A stretch of 64,000 bases of DNA from Aquitalea aquatilis (GTDB lineage: Bacteria; Pseudomonadota; Gammaproteobacteria; Burkholderiales; Chromobacteriaceae), in NCBI RefSeq assembly GCF_005155025.1, contig NZ_CP039731.1:2170001-2234000 (forward strand). Direction: 5' to 3'. This document shows, in pieces, positions 29,054 through 38,130 of this stretch; the stretch's first letter is position 1, and each line of letters starts with the position of its first letter. Under the pieces are notes generated by a model, which was not told the origin of the DNA, searched no databases, and saw nothing but the letters and a program-made list of their open reading frames with translations. Position numbers and translations under genes: made by a program.

Positions 29054-29635
29054 ATGCCCTTCAATTTGCCGATCTTCCTTACCTGGCTCAGAGTCGCCCT
29101 GATACCGCTCTGCGTTGCCGTGTTTTTCCTGCCGGATACCGTGCTGCATGCCAGTGACCGCAATAATGTAGGGGCCATGATCTTTTTCCTCGCGGCCTGG
29201 ACCGACTGGCTGGACGGGTTCCTGGCGCGCAAGCTGGGCCAAACCTCTGCCTTTGGTGCCTTTCTGGATCCGGTCGCCGACAAGCTAATCGTTGCTGCCG
29301 CGCTGATCCTGCTGGTCGAGATGGGGCGCACCCCCGGCTGGATGGCCATGATCATCATCGGTCGTGAAATCACCATCTCTGCCTTGCGTGAGTGGATGGC
29401 GGGGATGGGCAGCCGTGGCAGCGTGGCAGTGGCCTATATCGGCAAGCTGAAAACTGCGGCGCAGATGCTGGCTATTCTGCTATTGCTGTATGCCGGTCCG
29501 CTGTTGCCGGGGCTAGACAGCCTGCTGCTTGGAAATATTTTCATGGTGATCGCAGTAATTTTGACTTTGTGGTCAATGGTTTATTATCTGCGCATGGCTG
29601 CACGCGAGTTTTCCGGTAAAAAAATTGATGTGTGA
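29054..29635 (+). CDS. pgsA: CDP-diacylglycerol-glycerol-3-phosphate 3-phosphatidyltransferase
   Basis: A 193-residue membrane enzyme that commits phospholipid synthesis to phosphatidylglycerol. The CDP-alcohol phosphotransferase motif is DWLDGFLARKLGQTSAFGAF followed by LDPVADK (about residues 52-78), with all conserved aspartates. It has about four or five membrane segments. It lies 24 bp after uvrC, a common neighbour in proteobacteria, and just before a tRNA operon, as in many relatives. Confidence 0.97.
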   Translation: MPFNLPIFLTWLRVALIPLCVAVFFLPDTVLHASDRNNVGAMIFFLAAWTDWLDGFLARKLGQTSAFGAFLDPVADKLIVAAALILLVEMGRTPGWMAMIIIGREITISALREWMAGMGSRGSVAVAYIGKLKTAAQMLAILLLLYAGPLLPGLDSLLLGNIFMVIAVILTLWSMVYYLRMAAREFSGKKIDV

Positions 29636-29639
29636 AGTG

Positions 29640-29667
29640 TTGACAGGGTCCGAGAAACCCTTATAAT
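29640..29667 (+). promoter_or_regulatory. Consensus sigma-70 promoter of the tRNA operon
   Basis: A perfect TTGACA (29640-29645) and a perfect TATAAT (29662-29667) are 16 bases apart, about 57 bp before the first tRNA. This is as expected for a highly expressed stable-RNA operon. Confidence 0.9.
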
Positions 29668-29724
29668 TCGCACTCTCTCGACGCCACTTCGGTGGCAGAC
29701 AAGAGAAGCAAAAGTAGTGTGAGT

Positions 29725-29800
29725 GCGGGAATAGCTCAGTTGGTAGAGCGCAACCTTGCCAAGGTTGAGGTCGCGAGTTCGAGCCTCGTTTCCCGCTCCA
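29725..29800 (+). tRNA. tRNA-Gly(GCC), copy 1
   Basis: 76 nt including encoded CCA. The cloverleaf is intact, the anticodon is GCC and the T-arm reads GTTCGAGC. First of four tandem copies. Confidence 0.97.
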
Positions 29801-29828
29801 GCATCACTTTTGCCGCTGTAAATGCGAC

Positions 29829-29904
29829 GCGGGAATAGCTCAGTTGGTAGAGCGCAACCTTGCCAAGGTTGAGGTCGCGAGTTCGAGCCTCGTTTCCCGC
29901 TCCA
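29829..29904 (+). tRNA. tRNA-Gly(GCC), copy 2
   Basis: 76 nt, identical to copy 1, encoded CCA present. Starts 104 bp after copy 1. Confidence 0.97.
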
Positions 29905-29930
29905 CTACAGTTCAAGCAGTACCATGCGAC

Positions 29931-30006
29931 GCGGGAATAGCTCAGTTGGTAGAGCGCAACCTTGCCAAGGTTGAGGTCGCGAGTTCGAGCCTCGTTTCCC
30001 GCTCCA
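29931..30006 (+). tRNA. tRNA-Gly(GCC), copy 3
   Basis: 76 nt, identical to copies 1 and 2. Starts 102 bp after copy 2. Confidence 0.97.
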
Positions 30007-30032
30007 TTACAGTTCAAGCAGTACCATGCGAC

Positions 30033-30108
30033 GCGGGAATAGCTCAGTTGGTAGAGCGCAACCTTGCCAAGGTTGAGGTCGCGAGTTCGAGCCTCGTTTC
30101 CCGCTCCA
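30033..30108 (+). tRNA. tRNA-Gly(GCC), copy 4
   Basis: 76 nt, identical to the other copies. Its upstream spacer is almost identical to that of copy 3, with a 102-bp period. Confidence 0.97.
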
Positions 30109-30150
30109 CAATTCATCAGGCAGATATAACGCTGTCTGAATACAAGCTAC

Positions 30151-30224
30151 GGCGCGGTAGCAAAGCGGTTATGCACCGGATTGCAAATCCGTGTAGGTCG
30201 GTTCGACTCCGGCCCGCGCCTCCA
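30151..30224 (+). tRNA. tRNA-Cys(GCA)
   Basis: 74 nt with encoded CCA and anticodon GCA. Last gene of the tRNA operon; a terminator follows 27 bp later. Confidence 0.97.
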
Positions 30225-30250
30225 AATAAATCCTTGTAAATCAAGGTTGT

Positions 30251-30279
30251 AAACGCCCAGCTTAGTCTGGGCGTTTTCT
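30251..30279 (+). terminator. Terminator of the tRNA operon
   Basis: AACGCCCAG and CTGGGCGTT form a perfect stem with a CTTAGT loop and a TTTT tail. Confidence 0.92.
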
Positions 30280-30365
30280 ATTTATCTTCCTGAAACGCAT
30301 TCCGATATGACTTTATTGCCAGCGTAAATAGATCATACTGTGATTGCCCTGGTTTTCACCTATGC

Positions 30366-30402
30366 AGAAAAATAGCCCAACAGAGATTTAGTCCGTTGGG
30401 CT
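30366..30402 (-). terminator. Probable terminator of the fimbrial operon
   Basis: AGCCCAAC and GTTGGGCT arms enclose a 13-base loop; on the minus strand the stem is followed by TATTTTT. It lies about 120 bp past the usher stop. The rest of 30280-30519 shows no gene. Confidence 0.75.
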
Positions 30403-30519
30403 GTTTAGGCAAGCTTGGCCATCATCTTTACTTCTACACAAACCTGCAGTCAGTCTTGATATTTTTGTGCAGACCGTGGAGTAGGTGGTAGGAATATCTA
30501 CCTACTGTACGACAATCCT

Positions 30520-33030
30520 TTATTTCCCAGTATTCAGTACAGTGCATTCGACTATTTTTATTTCATCTTTCTTTTGTTTTTCTATGTCGTAAGCAAGGTT
30601 ACATGTTCTGTTTTCTGAGTATTTAACTACTAACTGACCAGAGCTATATTTCACTCGGGCAAATAGTTTGCCTGCCTGGCCAATTTCACCAACGGTATTT
30701 CCATCCTTGTCATATACACTGGCACCAAATGGTAGCGGCTGCCCATTGGAAAAACTGGTTTTGAAAAGTAATGGTATTCCTTTTTTTGTTTTGAATTTTG
30801 CCAATACCACAGAGCCACTACGTGGAACGACTTCGGTACTGGTATAGTCAAGCTCGACCCCGTCGCTCATGCTGCCAGTTTCCAGGAGTACGCTATTAAT
30901 TCGATATGAAGACAATGATGGTAATAGAGCATATCCATCAGGGTTGATTTTAACGCCAATGCTAGGAGCGACTTGTGCTCCTTCAGCATCTTTGGCTTGA
31001 ATAATAGCGGTGCTATCTCCAAGTGGCTGACCAAATAGAACAGTTCCTGCTGCGCCTACGACTGAGCCGGTCAATCCCAGTGACATTTGACTGGAGTTGT
31101 TACTGCTGCTAGCGCTGGCGCTGAGAATTCCATTACTTCCCTGATAGTTCAAGTTTCCAGCAATATTATTGTTTTCATTTTGCTGATTTTTATTATTGAT
31201 AATGTTAACGCCGTAGCTGAGTTTCCTTTCCTCTCCAAGCGTTCCGTTCATATTCAGTTGGCTACTATTATTACCATTTGAGTCATGCTGAAAAGACGTA
31301 CTGAATGTTTTTCCTTTGTCCAGATTGAAGTTTACAGTGAACATAATAGTATCAATGTTTTTTCCGTTAAAGTCAGTTTGTCTTCCGGCATTTAATCCTA
31401 TATTTCCCCAGCGATATCCTTGTCTTATCCCCGCCTGGAATTGGCTGTTACTGCGCTGTGCCGCCCAGTAGCTTTGTGTCGAGCCACTGATGTAAGCCGA
31501 ACTATTCGTACCAAATGTTTGATTGATGTTTATTTCTGCACGGCTACGTACGCGTGCATAGCCATCAATGAAACCTTGTGAGTTACTATAGTTCTCAATC
31601 TTATCTCGCGCATTTAATGCATCTTGTATATTTAAATAACCGGAAGTAGAGTAGCGATAAGCGGCTAATGTAACATTTGTTCCTGTATTGTAGAATAATT
31701 TGTTAAAACTGATGCGATAGGATTGACCAGTTAATGATTGGCTACCTAGTTGTGTATTTGATGTAGTCATGTCAAGACCGATTGCACCGGCACTTGTATT
31801 GAATACACTTCCTAATTGCAATGCTGTATAGCCATCACTAGCAGTCAGGCCGCTATTCATGGTTAACAGATTGGATAGGCCTCGCTGGTAAGTCAATTGC
31901 CCTAGCCATGGCTGGTTGTTGGTCAATTGGCGTACTTTGCCTAAGCTGAAACTGTAACGATCAGATCCTTCTCGCAAGGAGCGTGGTACTGCTGAAAATG
32001 GAACAGAAAATGTCGAACTCCGGCCATCCGCTTCGGTAACGGTTACTTGCAAGTCGCCATTATAGCTTGAAGGTGCAATGTCTTTTATTTCAAATGCACC
32101 TGGTGCAACAGTTGTTTCTGCAATAATATAGCCATTTTGTTTTATCGTTACTTTTGCATTGCTATTGGCAATACCACGTACGACAGGGGCATAGCCTGTG
32201 TCATTGATCGGTTTCATTCGCTCATCACTAACCAAGCGCATCCCGCGTAATGAAACGGAATCAAACAGGTCACCATCGGTAAAATTATCCCCAATAATCA
32301 GCTGGGATTTTAACGAGTCGATATCACGTTTTAGATAACTTTCAATGGGAGTGATGGATCTTCCGGATGTATTGTTCCAGCTGGCTGATGTGGTGTTGCG
32401 GAATTGCCAGCTGCCAATATTTACGCCTGATTTTGCTAGCAAATAGGCATTTTGTGCTGTATCTCCACTATTTTTTGCATAGTAGAAATTGCTGTTGTAA
32501 TCCAATAGAAATGCAGGTAAGCCACTTTCCCATCTTTCGGGTGGTACATAGCCTTGTAACTGCTGTGACATATCTATTTGTGGAGCGCTAATGTTTAGTT
32601 GCAGATCATTGCTGTTGAATTCGTAGAAGGCATTTTTTATACGGTCAGCAATATCCACACATTCGTCGTCACCAGGTTCTGCTGCGATAGGTAGGCTTTC
32701 TGGTTTGACGCCAAATTCTAAAAGAAGCTCACGAGGCACGCAGGGTATTGCAGTATTTTTGCTGGATTTTTTGATGACTGTTAAGTCACGCCGGCCCTTT
32801 ACAATTCCATTGATGCTCAAGTCAATACTATATGTACCATCGGGTAAGGTGTTTGAAGTGCCATATTTGCTAAAATCAAGGTTTTTTAACGACTCACCCC
32901 ATAGCATACTTTTGTCAAAAGCCGGCGCTTGAGTGTTATCCTCGGCCTGAACTGATCGACTCATTGTTGCTAGTATGGCAGCGATAAGAAGGTAAGTTGG
33001 ATTTCTATTGAATGGAGTGGTCGTGTTCAC
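30520..33030 (-). CDS. Fimbrial outer-membrane usher
   Basis: An 836-residue usher that forms the outer-membrane pore and assembly platform for chaperone-usher pili. It has a signal peptide ending near SRSVQA. The N-terminal domain has the cysteine pair in IPCVPRELLLEFG and DDECVDI. The central beta barrel and plug include GYAPVVRGIANSNAKVTIKQ and PGAFEIKDI. The C-terminal domain ends with a second cysteine pair (TCNLAYDI, VECTVL). Length is normal (800-880). The gene is clearly AT-rich next to its neighbours, suggesting acquisition. Confidence 0.96.
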   Translation of the reverse strand: MNTTTPFNRNPTYLLIAAILATMSRSVQAEDNTQAPAFDKSMLWGESLKNLDFSKYGTSNTLPDGTYSIDLSINGIVKGRRDLTVIKKSSKNTAIPCVPRELLLEFGVKPESLPIAAEPGDDECVDIADRIKNAFYEFNSNDLQLNISAPQIDMSQQLQGYVPPERWESGLPAFLLDYNSNFYYAKNSGDTAQNAYLLAKSGVNIGSWQFRNTTSASWNNTSGRSITPIESYLKRDIDSLKSQLIIGDNFTDGDLFDSVSLRGMRLVSDERMKPINDTGYAPVVRGIANSNAKVTIKQNGYIIAETTVAPGAFEIKDIAPSSYNGDLQVTVTEADGRSSTFSVPFSAVPRSLREGSDRYSFSLGKVRQLTNNQPWLGQLTYQRGLSNLLTMNSGLTASDGYTALQLGSVFNTSAGAIGLDMTTSNTQLGSQSLTGQSYRISFNKLFYNTGTNVTLAAYRYSTSGYLNIQDALNARDKIENYSNSQGFIDGYARVRSRAEININQTFGTNSSAYISGSTQSYWAAQRSNSQFQAGIRQGYRWGNIGLNAGRQTDFNGKNIDTIMFTVNFNLDKGKTFSTSFQHDSNGNNSSQLNMNGTLGEERKLSYGVNIINNKNQQNENNNIAGNLNYQGSNGILSASASSSNNSSQMSLGLTGSVVGAAGTVLFGQPLGDSTAIIQAKDAEGAQVAPSIGVKINPDGYALLPSLSSYRINSVLLETGSMSDGVELDYTSTEVVPRSGSVVLAKFKTKKGIPLLFKTSFSNGQPLPFGASVYDKDGNTVGEIGQAGKLFARVKYSSGQLVVKYSENRTCNLAYDIEKQKKDEIKIVECTVLNTGK

Positions 33031-33075
33031 GTTGATTGCTCTGTAGTATGCATTTTATAATTAATGCATATTGTT

Positions 33076-33807
33076 TTATTCCCCGGTATTTGCAGTAAAG
33101 CTGCTTTGGCCACCGTAGTCATTGATAATGCTGAAATTAATACCTTGTTTTAATTCTGACTTGGAAGATTTTAGCTCATATTCTGTATCGCTATTCGGTG
33201 CCAGCATGGAGTTTTGGGGGGCTAGCTCTACGGTGCTATTTATATATTTTGTTTTAATATTTATTACGCTGAATGTAATATAGTAGGGGCTATTATTTTT
33301 AATAATGGCAACCCATTTTCCATTTTTCTTTTCAACTTGCCAATTGAGCTTTTCGGTGGCATTTTCTGGTTTTATTGTTAGGTTATTTGGTCGAAAGAAG
33401 AATTTTATTCTGGTGCGTAAACCGATTCGTAGTTGATTTGGTGCATCGATGTTTTGGGGGATTTCCAATACATTTACCCAGAAAAGTGACTCCTTCTCTT
33501 CTGGTAATTTTTTCTCTGCAGTGTAACGCACGCGGATATTTTGACTTTTTTCAGGTGAAATAACTGAAATAGGGGGGGTGAGGATGAATGGTGCTGTAGT
33601 ATTGTCTGGCGTATCTTTCGGATTGCCTTCATCGACCCAGCTTTGTACTAGCGATGCTTTTTTACCATTATTATTTATTGTGAAAGTAATTTCTCGCTTG
33701 TCTGCAGGGTAGATGATGCGGGTGCCATTGATAGAAGTATCGGCACTAGCTGGTGCTAGCCAGCCAGTAATGGAAATGAAGGTGCAATAAGTAATGAATT
33801 TTTTCAT
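33076..33807 (-). CDS. Periplasmic fimbrial chaperone (PapD/FimC family)
   Basis: A 243-residue chaperone that holds pilin subunits by donor-strand complementation. It has a signal peptide (MKKFITYCTFISITGWLAPASA), an N-terminal Ig-like domain with the family stretch LFWVNVLEIPQ, then LRIGLRTRIKFFFRP leading into domain two. The start at 33807 is preferred because GGAGG lies 5 bases upstream. It is AT-rich like the usher gene, which begins 45 bp downstream. Confidence 0.94.
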   Translation of the reverse strand: MKKFITYCTFISITGWLAPASADTSINGTRIIYPADKREITFTINNNGKKASLVQSWVDEGNPKDTPDNTTAPFILTPPISVISPEKSQNIRVRYTAEKKLPEEKESLFWVNVLEIPQNIDAPNQLRIGLRTRIKFFFRPNNLTIKPENATEKLNWQVEKKNGKWVAIIKNNSPYYITFSVINIKTKYINSTVELAPQNSMLAPNSDTEYELKSSKSELKQGINFSIINDYGGQSSFTANTGE

Positions 33808-33836
33808 ATGGTCCTCCCCGAGGTATTTTAATTTAA

Positions 33837-33864
33837 ACAAGGAGGCCTTTATCAGCCTCCTTGT
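33837..33864 (-). terminator. Attenuator between pilin and chaperone genes
   Basis: ACAAGGAGGC and GCCTCCTTGT form a perfect 10-bp stem with an 8-base loop. It is followed on the minus strand by an A/T-rich tail. Such hairpins commonly keep pilin mRNA in excess over chaperone and usher. Confidence 0.75.
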
Positions 33865-33901
33865 CTGTGTTACTAAATCTAGTTAGTTACTACTGATATT
33901 A

Positions 33902-34456
33902 TTATTGGTATTGAATGGTGTAGTTGACCTTGCCGGCTACAGGACCTGCACCTGCGGCACCGGTGGCGTAGTATTTAGCTTGATAATTCAATGTAGCCGA
34001 GCCGCTGGTGATTGGGTAGGCAGTACCACTGCTGCCAATTGCGCCACTGCCGGCACCAATCGCAATAGGACTAGTGGAGGTCAGGTTGTAGAGCGCGATT
34101 TCCACATTTGATGCACCACCGGCAGCAGAATTGATCAGACGGCCAGCAGCATTAACATCGCCACTGTTTTCGAACCAGGCCGCGGCTTGAGTCGGGGCAG
34201 GGGAGCCGCCGGTACAACCGGTCAAGTTGATGGCAAATTGCGTGGTGCCTGCGGTGGCACCAGATGTTGCCAAGCTGCTTTTCGCTACGGTCGGCAGCGT
34301 AACGGTGCCGGTCGTGGTGCCACCAGCGGCGCTGATGGTGCAAGTAACCGCAGATACGGTACCGGTGAAATTGATGGTGCCATCAGCGGCTTGAGCTTGG
34401 GTGGCAATGCCTGCGAGCAGCAAGGTGGCGGATGCGGTGGTGAGCAGTTTTTTCAT
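33902..34456 (-). CDS. Major fimbrial subunit (type 1 pilin family)
   Basis: A 184-residue pilin with signal peptide MKKLLTTASATLLLAGIATQAQA. The mature protein starts with DGTINFTGTVSAVTCTISA and has the expected second cysteine (LTGCTGG). It ends in the beta-zipper pattern GKVNYTIQYQ recognised by the chaperone. It is rich in Gly, Ala, Ser and Thr. Unlike the two downstream genes, its base composition is closer to the host. It is the only structural subunit in the operon. Confidence 0.94.
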   Translation of the reverse strand: MKKLLTTASATLLLAGIATQAQAADGTINFTGTVSAVTCTISAAGGTTTGTVTLPTVAKSSLATSGATAGTTQFAINLTGCTGGSPAPTQAAAWFENSGDVNAAGRLINSAAGGASNVEIALYNLTSTSPIAIGAGSGAIGSSGTAYPITSGSATLNYQAKYYATGAAGAGPVAGKVNYTIQYQ

Positions 34457-34784
34457 GGCTTAAGTCCTTGATGAAGGTGTGTTAACAACAAGCAGTGATT
34501 GCTTAGATGGCACTATCAACGATCGCGGACGCTAAGTAATTGAGAGCAATCTTTTTTGAAGCTAGGAAAATTCCTAAGGATTGGGTGTGGTAATCCACTT
34601 GATGCAATTTCTAATTAATGAAACGCATTGAGTTGTGCCATGTTTATTAATGAGGTGTCTTGAAGCTAGCTTTGGCGCTTGAGGCTGCTGTGTTGGTCGT
34701 TGGTCGGTGGGGCCGATCACGCAGGGATGATGAGGCTGTGGGTCCGGAATTATGCGGTTTGGGTGTGGGGTAAGCGTATTGCGA
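34457..34784. other. Intergenic region upstream of the fimbrial operon
   Basis: No gene seen. It should hold the fimbrial promoter (minus strand). A palindrome TAGGAA-AA-TTCCTA at 34563-34576, about 107 bp before the pilin start, is a candidate operator. No long inverted repeats of a FimS-like invertible switch are present. Confidence 0.45.
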
Positions 34785-34813
34785 TTGTCAGCCCGTTGCG
34801 GCGCGGCAATAAT
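34785..34813 (+). promoter_or_regulatory. Candidate sigma-70 promoter of the NdpA-like gene
   Basis: TTGTCA (34785-34790) and AATAAT (34808-34813) are 17 bases apart, about 27 bp upstream of the start codon. Confidence 0.55.
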
Positions 34814-34839
34814 CTGGTTTTAGATGTCAAAGGCTGCGT

Positions 34840-35847
34840 ATGTTGATTGGTGAATCGCGTGTTGAACGCTTGGTGGTGCATCGGGTAGGCAATCAGGCCA
34901 GAGGCGAAGGCTTGCAACTGTCTGAGCGGGCCTGTGATGTCGATGACGGCGTTTCTTCGCTCATTTTGAGTGGCTACTTAAGAGGTGTGGTTTCTGACAA
35001 GAAAAAGCACCAGTTTTTTCATGAGTCCGATCTCAATCTGAACGAGATCTACCACTACACGCGGCAATTTTTCCGTGATGAACTGGACTTCCTCACGCTG
35101 TCACAGCGTATTGCCAAGCATCTGTATGCGCGTTCACAGCATCCGAATATCAGTGCCGGCGATTTGTTTGTCATTCTGTTTGCTGGTTTGTCTGATGGTG
35201 AGCGTGAGCTGCGTGCTTTGGGGGTGTTCAAGTCGGAAGTGCGTGATGACTTTCTGTCGGTGATCGAGGCTGGTGAAGTATTTGATATTCGCCATGCTTC
35301 CGGGATCAATCCGCGCTTGATCGACAAGGGAGCATTGATTCTGGAGAGCAGCCCGCTGGTGTATGCCGTGGACCGGGGTGGGCAGCAAGCCAAGTTCTGG
35401 CTGGATGATTTTCTCAAAGCCATGCGGGTGCCGGATGCCAATAGCAGTAGCCGTATGGTGGCCAGCGTGGTCGAGCAGCTATCGGAAGAGATCGCCGACC
35501 CGCTTGAGCAGGCCCGCTTCAAGGATGAGTTCCTGGCGGTATGTGGTGCGGAAGAGGAGATGTCTACTGGACAGGTCAGCTCCATCGCTGAAAAATTTGT
35601 TGGCAAGGAGCAGGTGAGCCAGGCCTTTGACAGCGCGGCCGAGACATATGGCTTTGCGTTGGATGAGGAGGCACGGCTGCCTGCGCAGAACATGGCCAAG
35701 CGATTGGAAAAGTCGCTATCGAAATATGGTATTGGTCATGGCATCAGCGTGCTGTTGCCTACAGGCATTACCCTGAAAAATATCCAGTCAGTGAATGATG
35801 GAGAGGGTGAGTTAAGCCTGACCTTGAAACTGCACAAGCGCGACTGA
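34840..35847 (+). CDS. Nucleoid-associated protein, NdpA/YejK (37-kDa) family
   Basis: A 335-residue protein over the length expected for E. coli YejK (335). It begins with IGESRVERLVVHRVGNQARGEGLQLS and includes FFRDELDFLTLSQRIAKHLYARSQHPNISAGDLFVILF and the DFLSVIEAGEVFDI segment. The family binds DNA or the nucleoid; its precise role is unclear. An AAAGG site precedes the start. It ends at a strong two-way terminator shared with the aminotransferase gene. Confidence 0.85.
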   Translation: MLIGESRVERLVVHRVGNQARGEGLQLSERACDVDDGVSSLILSGYLRGVVSDKKKHQFFHESDLNLNEIYHYTRQFFRDELDFLTLSQRIAKHLYARSQHPNISAGDLFVILFAGLSDGERELRALGVFKSEVRDDFLSVIEAGEVFDIRHASGINPRLIDKGALILESSPLVYAVDRGGQQAKFWLDDFLKAMRVPDANSSSRMVASVVEQLSEEIADPLEQARFKDEFLAVCGAEEEMSTGQVSSIAEKFVGKEQVSQAFDSAAETYGFALDEEARLPAQNMAKRLEKSLSKYGIGHGISVLLPTGITLKNIQSVNDGEGELSLTLKLHKRD

Positions 35848-35865
35848 GTCGTGCTGTTGTGACAA

Positions 35866-35895
35866 AAAAAGCCCGTCAGTGATGACGGGCTTTTT
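35866..35895. terminator. Bidirectional terminator between convergent genes
   Basis: AAAAAGCCCGTCA and TGACGGGCTTTTT form a perfect stem with a GTGA loop, with A and T runs on both sides. Confidence 0.95.
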
Positions 35896-35917
35896 ACTTG
35901 GCGTGGTAAAGACAATC

Positions 35918-37114
35918 TCAGTCTTCCAGCACGCTGGCCATGGCTTGTGCGACATAGTCCACGTTGCGGCTGTTCAGGCCAGCTACGCACATGCGACCGG
36001 AGCGCACCAGATAGACGGCAAATTCATCACGCAGGCGATCCACCTGCGCCGGGCTGAGTCCGGTATAGCTGAACATGCCTTGCTGGGAGGTGAAGTAGCT
36101 GAAGTCGCGGCCAGGCAAGCGGGCGCTGAGCACGGCAAACAATTGCTGGCGCATGGCCTTGATGCGGACTCGCATCTGCGTCACTTCGGTTTCCCATTGG
36201 GCAAATAGTGCCGGATCGTTCATGACGGCGGCGGTAATCTGGCCACCGTGGGTGGGTGGGCTGGAGTAGTTGCGACGCACGGTGGCTTTCATCTGCCCCA
36301 GTACGCGCTCCGCTTCTTCCTTGCTTTGGCAGATGATGGACAGGCCACCACAGCGTTCACCATAGAAGGAAAGATTCTTGGAAAAGGAATTGCTGACAAA
36401 GAAACTGATTCCGGCATTGGCCAGTGCACGGATGGCGTACGCATCTTCATCCAGCCCCTGGCCAAAGCCCTGATAGGCGATATCGAGGAAAGGCAGCAGA
36501 TTGCCGTCCTTCAACACGGGAATCAGTGCATCCCACTGTGCAGTGCTCAGGTCGACACCGGTCGGGTTGTGGCAGCAGGGGTGTAGCAGAACCACGCTGC
36601 GCGCCGGCAATTGCTTGAGGGTGGCCAGCATCTCATCGAACAGGAGGCCACCGCTGTGGGCATCATAGTAAGGGTAGTCATGTACCTGGATGCCGGCGCC
36701 TTCAAAGATGGCGCGGTGGTTATCCCAGCTGGGATTGCTGATCCAGGCTTCGCTCTGCGGGAAATAGCGCTTGATGAAGTCCGCCCCCACTTTCAGCGCA
36801 CCAGAGCCGCCTATGGTCTGGATGGTGGCAATGCGCTGTTGCTGCACGGCAGGGTGTACTGCACCAAACAACAGCTTTTGTACGGCGCTGCGATAGTTGG
36901 CTGCGCCTTCCATCGGCAGGTAGGGGCGTGGCGAGGGCGCGGCTGCGCGTGCGGCTTCCGCTTGCTGCACGGAATTTAGCAGCGGGATGCGACCTTCTTC
37001 GTCATAGTACAGGCCGATGCCCAGGTTTACTTTCTGGCTACGGGTGTCGGCATGGAAGGTTTCCACCAGGGTCAGGATGGGGTCGCCGGGGTAGGCTTCG
37101 ACATGTTCGAACAT
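35918..37114 (-). CDS. tyrB: Aromatic/aspartate aminotransferase (class I)
   Basis: A 398-residue PLP enzyme. The start [19 protein letters not shown] and the stretch [19 protein letters not shown] match TyrB/AspC. The cofactor lysine is in [14 protein letters not shown] (near residue 247), and the C-terminal substrate-binding arginine is in GRMCVAGLN. It transfers amino groups between aromatic amino acids or aspartate and 2-oxoglutarate. TyrB rather than AspC is the likelier subtype, but this rests on sequence impression. Confidence 0.9.
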   Translation of the reverse strand: MFEHVEAYPGDPILTLVETFHADTRSQKVNLGIGLYYDEEGRIPLLNSVQQAEAARAAAPSPRPYLPMEGAANYRSAVQKLLFGAVHPAVQQQRIATIQTIGGSGALKVGADFIKRYFPQSEAWISNPSWDNHRAIFEGAGIQVHDYPYYDAHSGGLLFDEMLATLKQLPARSVVLLHPCCHNPTGVDLSTAQWDALIPVLKDGNLLPFLDIAYQGFGQGLDEDAYAIRALANAGISFFVSNSFSKNLSFYGERCGGLSIICQSKEEAERVLGQMKATVRRNYSSPPTHGGQITAAVMNDPALFAQWETEVTQMRVRIKAMRQQLFAVLSARLPGRDFSYFTSQQGMFSYTGLSPAQVDRLRDEFAVYLVRSGRMCVAGLNSRNVDYVAQAMASVLED

Positions 37115-37322
37115 GAGACGGCAATTCCTTGGAAGCGATCATGATAAGTAGTCGGCAGCGGCCAGTCGAAAGACAGGGCGGCAGCGATGCACAAGTCATG
37201 CATCTTCGCGCAAAGCAGTCGACAGCAGCAAGTCATGTACGGCTTGCTGCCGCAGGATAGGGCAAATTGCGTGTGCAAAGGGTGACTCTGCGGCCGAGTG
37301 CTGGCATAATCCGCCACTCGGT

Positions 37323-37407
37323 GCGCCCATGGCGAAATTGGTAGACGCAAGGGACTTAAAATCCCTCGACTTCGGTTGTGCCGGTTCGACCCCGGCTGGG
37401 CGCACCA
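37323..37407 (+). tRNA. tRNA-Leu(TAA)
   Basis: 85 nt including CCA, with the long variable arm of leucine tRNAs and anticodon loop CTTAAAA giving anticodon TAA. The acceptor arms GCGCCCA and TGGGCGC pair fully. Confidence 0.95.
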
Positions 37408-37619
37408 ACACCGTTACACTGTTCGAGCCACATGGCTAGCAGACCAGTTGGTATACGCCGGCTTTTGCTGGCATGCGCTGGTAAGCTGCATTACCATACA
37501 GGGCGCAGCAGCGTCATGCAGATGACGATATGCTGTGCTAGCGACGGGTTGTACACCGTCACCCCGTCTGGCAGGCTTGCCTGTCATTGAAAAGCATCAC
37601 TGGATCTAGATAGAAGTTC

Positions 37620-38039
37620 ATGAAGCCAAATACCGAAACGGCACTGGGTGCTGCTCTCAAGTCCGCAGTGCAGAGTCTGTCGAAGAAAAAACAGACTGAA
37701 ATGATTGCGGAACATGTTTACAGCAAGTTCGAAGTGTTTCGTCAGTTCCGTCCGCTGGCTCTGGGCATCCATGAGAGCCTGATTGCTGCCCTGCCGCAAT
37801 TTGAGCCCACGCTGATTTCCCGTGTGGTGGCCAATCACTGCCGCAAGCCGCGCTATGTCAAATCCCTGGCGCGCGGCGGCAAGCGCTTCGACCTGGCGGG
37901 CAAGCCCACCGGTGAAGTGACTGCTGAAGAGAAAAAGGCTGCCCAACTGATGTCGGCACCCAAAGCAGCAGTCGAAGCCAGCGCTGTGCCAGAAGCCAGT
38001 GCAGCTCCGCTTACGCCGGAAGGCCAGTCTGCAGAATAA
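37620..38039 (+). CDS. Minimal ProQ/FinO-domain RNA-binding protein
   Basis: A 139-residue protein that is mostly a single FinO/ProQ domain. Key stretches are PLALGIHESLIAALPQFEPTLISRVVANHCRKPRYVKSLARGGKRFDLAGKPTG (residues about 41-97). A short low-complexity Ala/Pro tail follows. It lacks the Tudor-like C-domain of E. coli ProQ and so resembles the minimal ProQ of Neisseria meningitidis, a global RNA chaperone for sRNAs and mRNA 3' ends. The ribosome site is weak. A very strong terminator follows. Confidence 0.9.
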   Translation: MKPNTETALGAALKSAVQSLSKKKQTEMIAEHVYSKFEVFRQFRPLALGIHESLIAALPQFEPTLISRVVANHCRKPRYVKSLARGGKRFDLAGKPTGEVTAEEKKAAQLMSAPKAAVEASAVPEASAAPLTPEGQSAE

Positions 38040-38061
38040 GCGTTAACTCGCCCCCGTTACC

Positions 38062-38094
38062 AACCCCTCCTTGCCTTGGCAAGGAGGGGTTTTG
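38062..38094 (+). terminator. Rho-independent terminator of the ProQ-family gene
   Basis: ACCCCTCCTTGCC and GGCAAGGAGGGGT form a 13-bp perfect stem followed by TTTT. Confidence 0.93.
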
Positions 38095-38130
38095 CATTTA
38101 TGTTGTCCGTTTTCGGCTGGAGGATGACCT

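Noticed and set aside
29725..30108. Regularly spaced repeats that might suggest a CRISPR array
   Set aside because: The repeats are complete tRNA genes with nearly identical spacers. No CRISPR-type array or cas gene was seen in the window.
29736..30239. Open frames with a repeated peptide across the tRNA cluster on both strands
   Set aside because: They are translations of the four identical tRNA-Gly genes, not proteins.
34457..34839. Possible invertible promoter switch upstream of the pilin gene
   Set aside because: No pair of long inverted repeats bounding a segment and no FimB/FimE-type recombinase nearby.
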